A DNA stretch of 64,000 nt from Pomacea canaliculata (taxonomy: Eukaryota; Mollusca; Gastropoda; Architaenioglossa; Ampullariidae), in contig NC_037599.1 of assembly GCF_003073045.1 (NCBI RefSeq), positions 4,216,001 to 4,280,000 on the forward strand. The letters run 5' to 3'. Shown here in pieces: positions 25,383-35,517 of this stretch; the stretch's first letter is position 1, and each line of letters starts with the position of its first letter. A model generated the notes under the pieces. That model did not search any database. It was not told where the DNA came from and worked only from the letters and a program-made list of their open reading frames with translations. The position numbers and the translations under genes are program-made.

Positions 25383-26356
25383 GTAAATATTTCTAGTAAT
25401 AACTATAGCAATCTTAGTTTGTTTACAGTACGCCGTTAATTGTTTGTATACACGAAGTTTGGCCTCTGTATTGTATATTATGTCTGAGTATAGTGATATC
25501 GGTTTGTGTATCATATATATTATATGTTCATTGCTACTACTACCTCCCATCGTCTACGCCAAATGCTGTTACATGTATCGTCAGAGCTTGTTATTTGTAT
25601 GGGGGTCGGGGAGGTAATTTATTTATGAGAAGAAAAAAAAACCTATCTTTTCTTAATGTCTAAGATCCTGTTTGCAAAGAGAGTTCCTTAACGGTGTCCA
25701 ACTCAGCCCCGGTCCGTTGGACTCGAACATTAACCTCCTTCCAGGCCAATGTGACGTGTCGGTCCGGTTACCTGCTCAACACGGTCGACACAGTGGTTAG
25801 ATGCATGAAGGATGGACAACTCGTGCCCACCCAAGCAGACGTTCAGTGTCGGCAGTACTTGTGGAATAACCCGGTGAGTGATGATGATGATGATGATGAT
25901 GATTTTTAAATCATGGTTCAGCGTAACTTTTATTCTAATTCTGTCATCTGCTAAATTATGTAATTTAGATTACATTTTTTTTTCTTGTGAGTTCTTTTCA
26001 TTTGTCTTAGAAATCAGTTACAGGAAAATCAGTAAAGACTTTTGAAGTAATGATTGTGTTTTTCTCGGCAAAAGGCATTTACTGACCTCATGCTATATTT
26101 TCAAACTAACCACGTGACATTTATTATTGCCGTTAAACTAACGAGTAGTGTAAGAACAGTATCTAGTAGGAAAGTAAAATTAGCATAAATAAATAAGATG
26201 AATATCTAAGAAAAATCAACTAATTGTAAATACTGACTGTATTGCACTATATTCAGGTGGGAGATGTCCGAGTGCCTATACCTCGCAATGTGACTGTAGG
26301 ATGGTCAATGTGTATCAATGGGACACCTACTAACGAGTAAGTCACTGCTATTTGTG

Positions 26357-26392
<36 letters not shown>

Positions 26393-28173
26393 CAATAGCC
26401 TGTTTCTGTACATGTTTGATATATGTATGTGTCTCATGTTTATGCATACTAATATCGTAATACTATGTATCATTTTTGTTGAATTATCGAAAAGCGTATT
26501 GTGCCTTTCCAGCTTTTACATAGATATTGAAGGCAACAGCAGCAGTAGTCTTCCCCTGACCACAACCTGGACCATGGCCAGCCTACTTGGTCTACTAAAT
26601 ACAAACTCACTGAAAGTGGGAGATAAGCTGGACGGGATCTTAAGTTCTTTGTTGACAGTCATCAGCTTGACGTCCTTCTCAGTGAATGCCCCTGGCTTCA
26701 TCAAGATTACCGTTATTTCATCGAGCCAGTTATCGGTACGATCACACTACAGTTTCTATTCTTTCTCTTTGTGTGTGTATGTGTGTGCGCTTGCTTGCTT
26801 AGTAATGCAAATGATCTTCTCCATCGACGATATTATGTTATTTCCACACAGCAAAAAGTAACAGATACAACAAACAAACAGCAAGTCAGACAAACAGACA
26901 GACAGTTAGATGAAAGGTGGAATATGATGTAAATGTTACCTGAGCCTATGTCATCGTCAATGGTTCGTTCGTGAGACCTAGATCTGCTGTGCTAACCTGT
27001 CAAAACACACAAACAAACAAAACAAACAAACAAACAAAAAACAAACAACAAAAAAACAACAACAAAAAAAACAAAAACAAAAAATAAAAAGAAAACAAAC
27101 AAAAAACAAAAAAGTAATAGAAACAAAACGAAACAAACAAAAAGAAAAAGAAAACAAACAAGCAAAAACCTCAAGCCCCACCCCACGCCCCAAAAAACAA
27201 TAACCAACAACAGACAACAAAAAAACAAAACAACCTGAGTCCTTGCAGTCAAAGATGTCCTCAAACACCTTATTGACAGTTTCACACTGGCCTTCACTTG
27301 CTGACACCAGACCCGCTGGCAATGGCGACATCCTGACGATGTTTCCAGAACTACTCTTGCTGTCTGTCTCTCTACTAATTTATTTCGCTGTCTGTCGTCA
27401 GGGCTTATAGACAATGTAGATAAGCGTCTAGAAACATCTAGCATCTTTTCACCACGCATGCGCGCTCTCGTACCGAACATTCCAGTGAACAAGGCTTACC
27501 TCAATTCACACCTGTTCACACCTGTTCACACCTGTGCTAGAACAGTCCTGACGAACGGGCATCATGCTGCGGACACCGGCGGGGTCAGGCGCGGGGTCAC
27601 ATACCCGTTATAACGCAAGCAAACTGGCTACAGTAATTTTGTAACAAAGACAGATAGTCACAGCTTTTGTTTTCAGCAACCATTGCAAAAACAATTAAAG
27701 ATAATTACATTACTTAAACAAAATCAATTAATAGTTGTTTATTTGCTTGCTTGTGCGTATCGGCAGCGCCACGATCAAATCGCGGACACAGAGACTTGGA
27801 GAGACATTAGCTTAGTGTGAGAATGATTTACATGAGAGACATCACGGCATTGTTGTTCATTGTCTCAACGCCAACTGCGACAATGACGACGACGACGATG
27901 GATGATGATGTTGAACATGTGGACAATGATAGTGTTGACGACGACATGATGATGATGACGACGACGTCGAGAATAAAGATGTGATAACAACACAACAAAT
28001 CACATTGCTGGACGTAACTTTTTTTGTGTTTTCTTATTTTCCTGTTTACAGATTTACGTCAACAACAACCTCGTGTACACCATGCAGCTACGGTTCCATT
28101 GGACGATTTTGATTACGTGGTGGTGAAGGGATCAATCACAGTGTCCGCCCTGAACGTGTGGTGTACTCCGTAA
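25092..28173 (+). CDS. Secreted PAN-CCP-galectin-like protein, copy 1 (frame breaks)
   Basis: Five exons: 25092-25382, 25665-25873, 26257-26336, 26513-26735 and 28052-28173. In order they encode a signal peptide (core MTILPLVVVCVFLSSALC), a PAN/apple-type domain, a CCP/sushi domain with its four cysteines, and a C-terminal beta-rich module of about 140 residues. That module starts VGDVRVPIPRNVTVGWSMC and ends VKGSITVSALNVWC, reminiscent of a galectin sandwich but without the HxNPR and WGxE sugar-binding motifs. It is probably an extracellular recognition or adhesion protein. Intron phases are 1, 0, 2 and 0, the same as in the paralogue at 35.2 kb. Exon 1 is not one frame: the signal peptide and the PAN domain are in different frames, one extra base appearing between them relative to copy 2. 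Exon 5 has a second break that would end the protein early at 28126. So this is either a decaying copy or a sequence with small indel errors. The galectin call is a weak fold-level resemblance. Confidence 0.6.
25665..25873 (+). CDS. Copy 1 exon 2: CCP/sushi domain
   Basis: It encodes one complete complement-control-type module: Cys in DPVCKES, Cys in NVTCRSGYLL, Cys in VVRCMKDGQL and Cys in DVQCR, with the Trp of VRWTRT. The first and last codons fall exactly at the splice sites, as usual for sushi exons. 209 bp, same as the paralogue. The donor is CCG|GTGAGT. Confidence 0.8.
25879..25903. repeat. (GAT)n just inside intron 2 of copy 1
   Basis: Seven to eight GAT units directly after the donor. 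They would read as Asp residues if the intron were retained. Confidence 0.85.
26257..26336 (+). CDS. Copy 1 exon 3: start of C-terminal beta module
   Basis: 80 bp between ATATTCAG and GA|GTAAGT, phases 0 and 2. It reads VGDVRVPIPRNVTVGWSMC and continues INGTPTN. The pattern P-x-x-hydrophobic...G-W/K-S-hydrophobic-x-hydrophobic-x-G-T matches the opening strands of galectin domains. Confidence 0.7.
26357..26392. repeat. (TGTC)n microsatellite in intron 3 of copy 1
   Basis: Nine tetranucleotide units of TGTC. Confidence 0.9.
26513..26735 (+). CDS. Copy 1 exon 4: middle of C-terminal beta module
   Basis: The acceptor is TGCCTTTCCAG and the donor TCG|GTACGA, with phases 2 and 0. It starts DFYIDIEGN, like the F-x-I-x-L strand of galectins, and ends GFIKITVISSSQLS. 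The canonical galactose-binding residues are absent. Seven codons longer than the corresponding exon of copy 2. Confidence 0.7.
27001..27240. repeat. A/C-rich low-complexity block in intron 4 of copy 1
   Basis: A 240-bp block of degenerate CAAA and CAAAA units; open frames on the reverse strand (Phe/Leu/Val-rich) are artefacts. Confidence 0.9.
27508..27537. repeat. Three TTCACACCTG units in intron 4 of copy 1
   Basis: A perfect 10-bp unit repeated three times, each carrying a CACCTG E-box-like core. Confidence 0.7.
28052..28173 (+). CDS. Copy 1 exon 5: end of C-terminal module, frame broken
   Basis: The acceptor is TTTCCTGTTTACAG. It begins IYVNNNLVYTM in the expected phase. In the straight frame it stops at 28124-28126. 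In the shifted frame it reads VVVKGSITVSALNVWC and stops at 28171-28173, matching the end of copy 2 (VVVKGSMSVSSLDLWC). Compared with copy 2, four bases (or one) are missing near 28102. Confidence 0.6.
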
Positions 28174-31100
28174 ACATTCGCTTCCCGTGGGGAATAATAC
28201 TATGACGACGAAATATTTTTTTTTTTTTTTTATAAAATTATCTCTCCTACCAAAAATGTATTCTCACTGTTTGCGAGAGTTTAAAAACATAGCGAGAGTT
28301 ACATGTGATCTCGCAGGACATTTTGTTTAAAGAAGAAATCAGCTGTTGCAGCTTTTTGCAAATTGACCCTTGACCTCTACAAATGTATCAAACATTGTGT
28401 GATATCACAGAAGTAATGATCGAGTTTGGTTAATTCGAAATTGAGGATTATTCTGATAGTATGGTGTGTAATCACAGATTTTCCACATGATGTACAATTA
28501 TTTTTCAATCGAGTTTTCTATCACGTGAGTGTTGCAGAAGCTTTCTAGCTTTAGGTTCGCTTCTCTCTTTTGACAATCACAGAAACGTAGAAATAAGGAC
28601 CGTTGATGTAAGTGTGCTTTTATAGGCAGTCCATGTAGGCGTGTCACCTAACGACACCATGCCATCAGGTGCCAGTTTGTTTTGTTGTTGTTGCTGTTGT
28701 TGTTGTTTTGGACAAAGGTTCGCAACTCACGCTTTGCTGGCGACGATATAGAGTGACTCAGCTGTAGGTGTGCCTTGTAGAAATAATATCTTCTTTCTTG
28801 AGAGTGTGAGGAGGACGCATCTAGCTATGGTCGTGTCTGATTGGCTGCTTGTTCGCGTGGACGCAAGTGTGTGTGTATGTGGTTTCGCACGAGAAAGGAA
28901 GAATATGCATGTAGATAACTTCTTGTGATAGATCAATAAGTCTGACTTTGATAATTAATGAGCAAATAAAAATAAATAAATAACAGTTATTTTTGTTATA
29001 CGTCAAGCGAGTCCACTCCTGTAGGTGTAGTAAAAATGCATGTGAGTGTATCGGAAGTGAGATCTTTGTGGTTCTGGTGATTAACCCTTTACTGCTGTGC
29101 ACATAAATACAATTTTTCTTTCATTCAGCCATTTCTCAACAAGCCTCACAAAGCTGCACTAGTTCGTCACAAAAACAACTTTAAAAAAACAACAACAACA
29201 AACAACAAAATTGACTTCCAATCTTACAGTTTGCGGCGCAAGAAAATGCAGGAAGGTCTTTGAGTAATTGGTGGGTGTGTTACATGGTTCTGGCTGTCAA
29301 AACAGTTGTTGCCTCGATGACAATTAACATGAGGACTAAATTGCGAGGAACCGCGAATAACTTAATAAAGACTCGGAGATCAGTTAACATTTTTTTTTTG
29401 CAAATTGTTTAGTGATACCTGTCACTGATCAAAAGCTATCGCGTTTGAATGATGTATTACCTGAAAATAAAAATATGTTTGGTCGAGGTTTTTGCGGCAG
29501 GCTCGTGTGTCTGGGTGGAGGAAATGAGAGTTTAGCACTGAAGGCCAAATTAGAGAGAATTGATGGAGTCGAAATTTTCATAACTTGCATGACTGTCACT
29601 CTTCGCTCGGCCGCGGCGGCTCCTCTGATGTGCGGCTACGCCTCGATGGCAACAAGCAATCATCAGGATATTGTAATGTAAACCATTTACTTTATGTGTT
29701 CACAGGGTTGCTCCAAGTAGAGCCCACCCCCACATTCCCCTGTTCCCCTTCCAGGCTTTGATGATACTCATTGTATTTTACAGGCATCGTGTGTTCATAG
29801 TGTGTGTTCCTCTCTAACAAGAATAAGAGGAATAAAAGAATAAAAGGACACGCAACAGTATATTATGATCTATTATTTCACACACACACAATTTTAAATT
29901 CTTTTAAATTCCAGTAAGGTGAGGAAGAAAAGTTCCAGCCATGTGTATCTTCCCACCCTAGCTTTCGCAAAGAGAATCCATCCATACTCAGCGATTGAAC
30001 AACTCAGTGAAGTACAGTTAGCTCGTCCTCAGGCATTGTCCTCTTCCTCCCATCATGCCTTTCATAGTCCCGCCCACCCCTACCATACCTACAGGGTTCT
30101 TTAGATGTTAATATATGTTTGGTGTCTGGTTGGGTTAATGAAAGAACATCTCCACACTTCTCTAAAGCCGAGCATCAAACCCGCTTGTTTGTTTGCATTA
30201 TGAAAGCTACAATTGAAACTTTCATCAGGTAAACACAAGTTGCCTGACCGCCAACAAGGCCATTCATTGCCAGTTGTTGTCTCTCTCAGCCTTATCATAA
30301 TACCCAAGATGCTGGTGTGTATTATGCATGACAGGAGCCTGCAGTCGATGAGGACGTGGCGCCAGGTCGGAATCGTTGGACGACTTGTCCTCTCCAAAAC
30401 TCCAGGAGCGAAATACGAGCTCTGTCATTCAGGGCCAAACCCTGTCCTGCCTCAGTCCCTGGCTCAGGGAATGACACAAAGTGTCCTTTGACACGTGCCA
30501 TTAATTTTTCTGTTTTATTTATCGTCTGGATCGCATTCTTCTTCGTCATTATATCCTTTTACAACCAGCGCCCTTCATTGCCTTGGGTGCATGGTGGTCG
30601 CCTGTCTCTTATTAAAATGGATTTAGAAGTTTTTCGTTTCGAATTTTTGAAATGTACAGTAATTTGTGTGAATGAAAAATTCAATACATAGCCACGTACA
30701 GAGTATGATAACTTATTGTAAACCCCGACATGTGAAAAAAGGAATAATACAAACTGGAATGGTCATGTATTTATCTCTGCTACTCGTGATGACATCAGCT
30801 GTCTCCCCCTCCATCCTCCAACTTTTCAGTCCCAACCTTCTGTTTCATCTTGCTTTGGAGAATGTCAGAGTTAAATAAAGGCGACTAAAGGTTCCTTTGT
30901 CTATTTTTCTGTCCTTCTCTCTCACACAACATCTTCCCGGCAATCAGCCCGACTTCTCTTACAGCCAATTGTCCTTGCTCCATCTGAACAACAATACGGC
31001 GCCAATGTCTGCCACAGGAAACCGCTAGTCAAGCTATTGAATGCAGATTGAATCCACATTTTCGTCCTAAAAAAGTATGACCAGTTCATTTGTCCCAACA

Positions 31101-31658
31101 CTTCAAACTTTTGGTTTTCTTTCAGGTTCACTGAGTAATTCGCCGCAGACTTCTAAAAATAGACCCCATCCTCGTCAGATGTCGATTCGGTTCGATGCAT
31201 GGCTGCACTGAGTAGTTGGTGCACCTCGCCCCTTCCTCTCCCCGCATCGCCGCTGCTATGGCAACACTGTGCCAATCCAGATTCTTCAGCTGAAATAAAA
31301 ACTCGATTGATTGGACTGGTCGAGCCGTCTTTCATCTTTGACGACTTCCGTTCTCATTCCGTTTGTAATGAATGATTTAGTCTCTCAGCCTCGGCGCCAG
31401 TCCTGTCAGTCTGTCATCAACACTTGCTTACATTTGTGTTTTGTTCTAACAGTTCTTGCCACATCTTTGTGGTCTGTGGAAGGTGGTGGACTACTTCGAC
31501 AACGACAATTCTTTATAATTCTTTATTTACGAGAAGTAAAATAAGCAAGAAAATGTTTTTTTCCATTTAGCCCTCTCGATGTAAAGCTTATCTATCTCTC
31601 AAGGCCTACCTAACCTCATGCATTGTATCAACTGTGTGACTGTCTGGCAATGTTTTAA

Positions 31659-31776
31659 AGATAAACATGAATGGTTTGTGTTTTGAATGGGTTTTGCAAG
31701 CTGAAATTTACAGGTTAGGTTTATATCGCCTGTATCTACCAATATCTTCAAAAAGCGCAAACCATTCAGTTGGTCT
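31659..31776. mobile_element. Short relative of the TTAA fold-back MITE
   Basis: Flanked by TTAA at 31655-31658 and 31777-31780. It shares with the right arm of the 2182-2740 element a run including ACAGGTTAGGTTTA, TATCTACC and CGCAAACCATTCAG, and has a short matching left end (ATGAATGGTTTG). It looks like a deleted copy carrying little more than one arm. Confidence 0.65.
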
Positions 31777-33607
31777 TTAACATATAAGTAAAACTTTTCC
31801 AGAAATGCTAACTTATTGTGTGTGCACAAAACATACCCACAGACAAAATCAGTTTTCTTCTCGGATAGCCTGAACTACAGCAGGATCAGGTGTGTGCCTT
31901 CAGTACTTGAGTAATTGGTGATCATTAGCGTAACCATGGCGACTCATTCATCAACTGGTGTTTAGCTTCCTGGCTTGTGGTCAAGAACAAGAGCCTCAGA
32001 CCGACCAGTGAGCCTCACCAACTCCAATCAGCAGTGATGAAGGTGGAGTTGCTGTGGTAACAGTCTTTGATGTGACAAACCACGGAAGTGCTTGCTGTTG
32101 CTGTTTCCTGTTGTGGACCAGACCAGACCAACACCAGACCGGACCAGAGGACTGCAGGTGGTGGTGCCATGAAGTGGGAGTGAAGTTTGATACCGATTGT
32201 CCAGCTACTGACATTCAAGACTTGTATTACGATAGCTGAGATTCATTCGAAGCTTACCCTGAGGTTAAGGTTGACTTTAGACTTACCCTAAAGCTAGTAC
32301 ATTCCCAGAGGTTTAAGAAATCCAACGGTGCCATAGGAAAGATAAACATCGGCATCAATATAATATTCTGAAGTTGATTTTCGTGTTCTGGCAGGTTGAC
32401 TTCGAATTACCGTTTCCTACCCTAACTTTCCAATTAAACAATTTCAATGAAATTCCTGAATACGAATACTGGAGTGGGTCTGTGTAGCTGACACATTGAC
32501 TTATTTTGAAATTTCACATCATTTCACATAACACACTTAGGCTGCCATACATCTACATGGTGGACTCTGTTTGGTTCGTTGGAAAATCTTGTCAAGCTGT
32601 TGTCTGACAGAAAAAGATTAAGCGTGGAAAGAAAAGATTTTTAATTTCTGTTGTCTTTTTGTATTAGTCTATGATGTATTTTTTTTACATTACTCTGTTC
32701 TTTCTATGTTGGGTTCTCTGTGCCCTCAACTTCAAAGACACTAGTGGAGGACTGCTCTCATCCACAGCTTATAATTTCTCTCTCTCTCATTGTCTTCTTG
32801 TCTGTCCTTCTACTGATTCTATTCTTTGAACTTACATTACCGTATCCAAGAAGGATGTAAGAATAAAACATCAGAAAATGCTAATCGGGAAATAATTGTG
32901 GATCTGTTTCTTACTTTTGTTTAAAACACTTTGACACACAAGGCTTTCATTACTGACTGATCTTTCAAGCAAATGTTTTCCCCTCGGTCCTAACAATAAA
33001 CAGCAAGTTACTCTCAACTGGTTATTTTGTGGAGGTATAATTGGCAATAGGCAGTGTTGATACTTGCCTCTGCCTCGTTGCCACACAGAGCGGACGTCTA
33101 TCACTTTCATCGCACAATGAAAACACGCCTGGCGATAACATGATAGTTTGAGCCAAAGGACGCCAAGTGTCTTGGAAAGTTCTAGAAGCACATTCCCATT
33201 GGCATGATGGTCTGCCGACGGTGTGAGTGTGTGCGGGGTGGGTGGGGATGAAGGGGAGGGGGATAGAAATTTCAATTAGCACCTGCCTGTCCCTTGTCTC
33301 CAATGACCGCTGGCCGGAAGCTGCGTCTCGTCATTTGCATTTGCCCGGATGTGGGCGGCCAGTTAGTGCCGATCGAGTGGCCTTATCATTAGATCACGAG
33401 GCTGAAGAGTGATTTAGATGAGGCCTGCCAGTCGTTGAGTTAGGTAAGAAATCGTAAAAAAAGTGAAAGCCATGTAGGAAAAAGGAAAGAACATTAAAAC
33501 AACAAGAAAAGCTACAGAAAGTTGCAAAAGAAAAGGAAAACAAAGAAAAGTACATATCGCAAGCATTTGATAAGATAGTGGCAACACAGAGAACCCTAAA
33601 CTCTGGA

Positions 33608-33660
33608 CACGTGATGATCACGCACTAAACACGTGACATATCCACGTGACATCTCACGTC
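33608..33660. promoter_or_regulatory. Cluster of CACGTG E-boxes
   Basis: CACGTG occurs at 33608-33613, 33630-33635 and 33643-33648, followed by CACGTC at 33655-33660; another lies near 33787. The tight clustering of bHLH-type sites is visible, but no adjacent gene start was identified. Confidence 0.35.
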
Positions 33661-35090
33661 ACCTCCAAGACCTATACACGCGTATTTATGCTCATTAATA
33701 TTTCACACACTTACCTGACCACAGCTGTCTTCTCACTAAAAGTGTGGTGTACACACCACCTGCGCATGTCTCCTCATAACGCCTGTCACGTGGGCAAGCC
33801 TCCTACTTAACCTTGTGACATAGCTTCACTCAGACTGACCTTCTTCAAACTCGCCACATCTCTGATCACACAGGTACACCAGGTGTTCTCATCAGTCCAT
33901 CCGTAACACAAACTTTTTCAACGATTCAGTAAACATGACAAGCAAATAAGTCAACAATAAATAAATGTACCTACCACTCAAGTTTTCAGAGGATCTCTTA
34001 GACAGGAAAAATGGCAAAATAATTTTAAAAGATATTGAAATAATCAAAATATAAACAGCGATAATGTATATGATTGTTGTATAATGGTTACAATGGTGAA
34101 AAAAAATGTGATTTACTCACAGTCACCGGGACAAAAGGTTTATAACAACTCAGTCACACAGAAAAACATTTACCCTCCCACAGTATAGAATTTCTCTCCC
34201 TTGTGAGCTCTTTGCACAGATTGGCAGGGAGAGAATAATAATGAGACACAAATAAAGCCAGCTACGAGAGCGCATTGAAGAACAATGATCTAGAAAAGAA
34301 GGAAACAATGAATACGCTGCAGGACCGATCATAGGGCCGGTGCAGTGAGCGTTACCTTGGTGGTACTAAAAGTCTGTGGTTGTGGTGTCCACCATCTTGC
34401 CGAGGGCCTTTACCTCCATAAGTTCATCCTTAGCTGCATGGCTTCCGCCTCTTAGTGCAGAGACTAACCCCGGTGGTTAATGAGTTTGGGACTTTGTTGT
34501 CCGGGAGATAACGAGCCCGTTGTCAGTGTTTACTCTCGGGTGTTGGAGCATTAGGAGTTGTCCCGCTGTTGTCGCCGTAGTTCATGTTTGCGGCTTTAGT
34601 CAGGGAAGCAGTTGTGTGGTGACAGGAAACTTCTTTGCTGGGAAAACAAGAGGATTAATGACTGACTGGAGCATCATGCTGTTGAAGTAAGTCTTGGGTG
34701 CCGTGTGTCGGACTCTGTCAACCACCTTCTTTGCTCCCTTCTTGTTTGTATTATTTGTAAATAGTCTCCCTTTGTTTACTTCCTGTTTGTTCGTCCACAC
34801 ATTTATTTATTTATTTTTTTGTGCTGCAGCTGTTTTTGTTATTTAGCTGAACTACACATTTCTATTCTTGTTTAGCTTAGCATATTATTTTTCGTCCTTT
34901 CTTGCCTCCTTTTTTTTTATTGGCTGTCCTTCTTTCTTACTGTTTTATTTACCCTTTATAATTTTGCTGTCATCTATCTTTTTTTTCTTTTTAATCTCAT
35001 TTTTGATCATCCTCCTTTAGATAAGGACAGCTTTATGGTGATGTGTCTAGTTAGTACAAGACCTGGAGTAGTCATCTTCTTTTGATAGCC

Positions 35091-35163
35091 GAATAATAAT
35101 AATAATAATAATAATAATATAATAATCATCATAATAATATCATAATAATAATAATAATAATCA
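35091..35163. repeat. (AAT)n microsatellite
   Basis: An imperfect AAT repeat with CAT interruptions, about 50 bp upstream of the first exon of copy 2. Confidence 0.9.
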
Positions 35164-35213
35164 TAATCAGCATCATTGAACGAAAATGATTTGTTCCTTT
35201 TATTTGTTGTCAC

Positions 35214-35517
35214 ATGAAGGGCGGCAGTCGTACATCGGGACAGATGCAATGACCTCACAATTCTTATTCTTTTCCTCGCCTGTGTCGTCCCGTCGTCCTT
35301 AATTTCTACGAGGGTCACGACCTTTCGAGCCTACCAAGGCCAGAACGTCACAGCTGCGGAGTACAGCTGTCCAGCTGTGTCTACACTCAGCTGCGCGAGG
35401 CTCTGTAAGGGTTACAGTCACTGCATTTCCTTCGCCTTTGACCGGTCGGCTGGTGTGTGTCATCTTCATCCTGTCTTTGGGCCAGGAACTCTGAGACAGG
35501 TGTATACATCAACACCG
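35214..35517 (+). CDS. Copy 2 exon 1: signal segment and PAN/apple domain
   Basis: The PAN part has the same protein sequence as copy 1 over about 38 residues (AAEYSCPAVS onward to GVCHL). The signal segment is in the same frame as the PAN domain here, unlike copy 1, but lacks an in-frame start Met. The exon edge ACACCG|GTGAGT matches copy 1. The true start is therefore uncertain. Confidence 0.5.

Larger units (their letters stand above)
28174..35213. other. 7 kb between the two paralogues, no gene seen
   Basis: No third copy and no other exon set was found. Contents include a short MITE relative (31659-31776), an E-box cluster (33608-33660), A-rich and CAA tracts, and an (AAT)n repeat just before copy 2 (35091-35163). 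Confidence 0.45.

Noticed and set aside
26998-27492. Phe/Val/Leu-rich 166-codon frame on the minus strand
   Set aside because: Most of it translates an A/C-rich low-complexity block in an intron.
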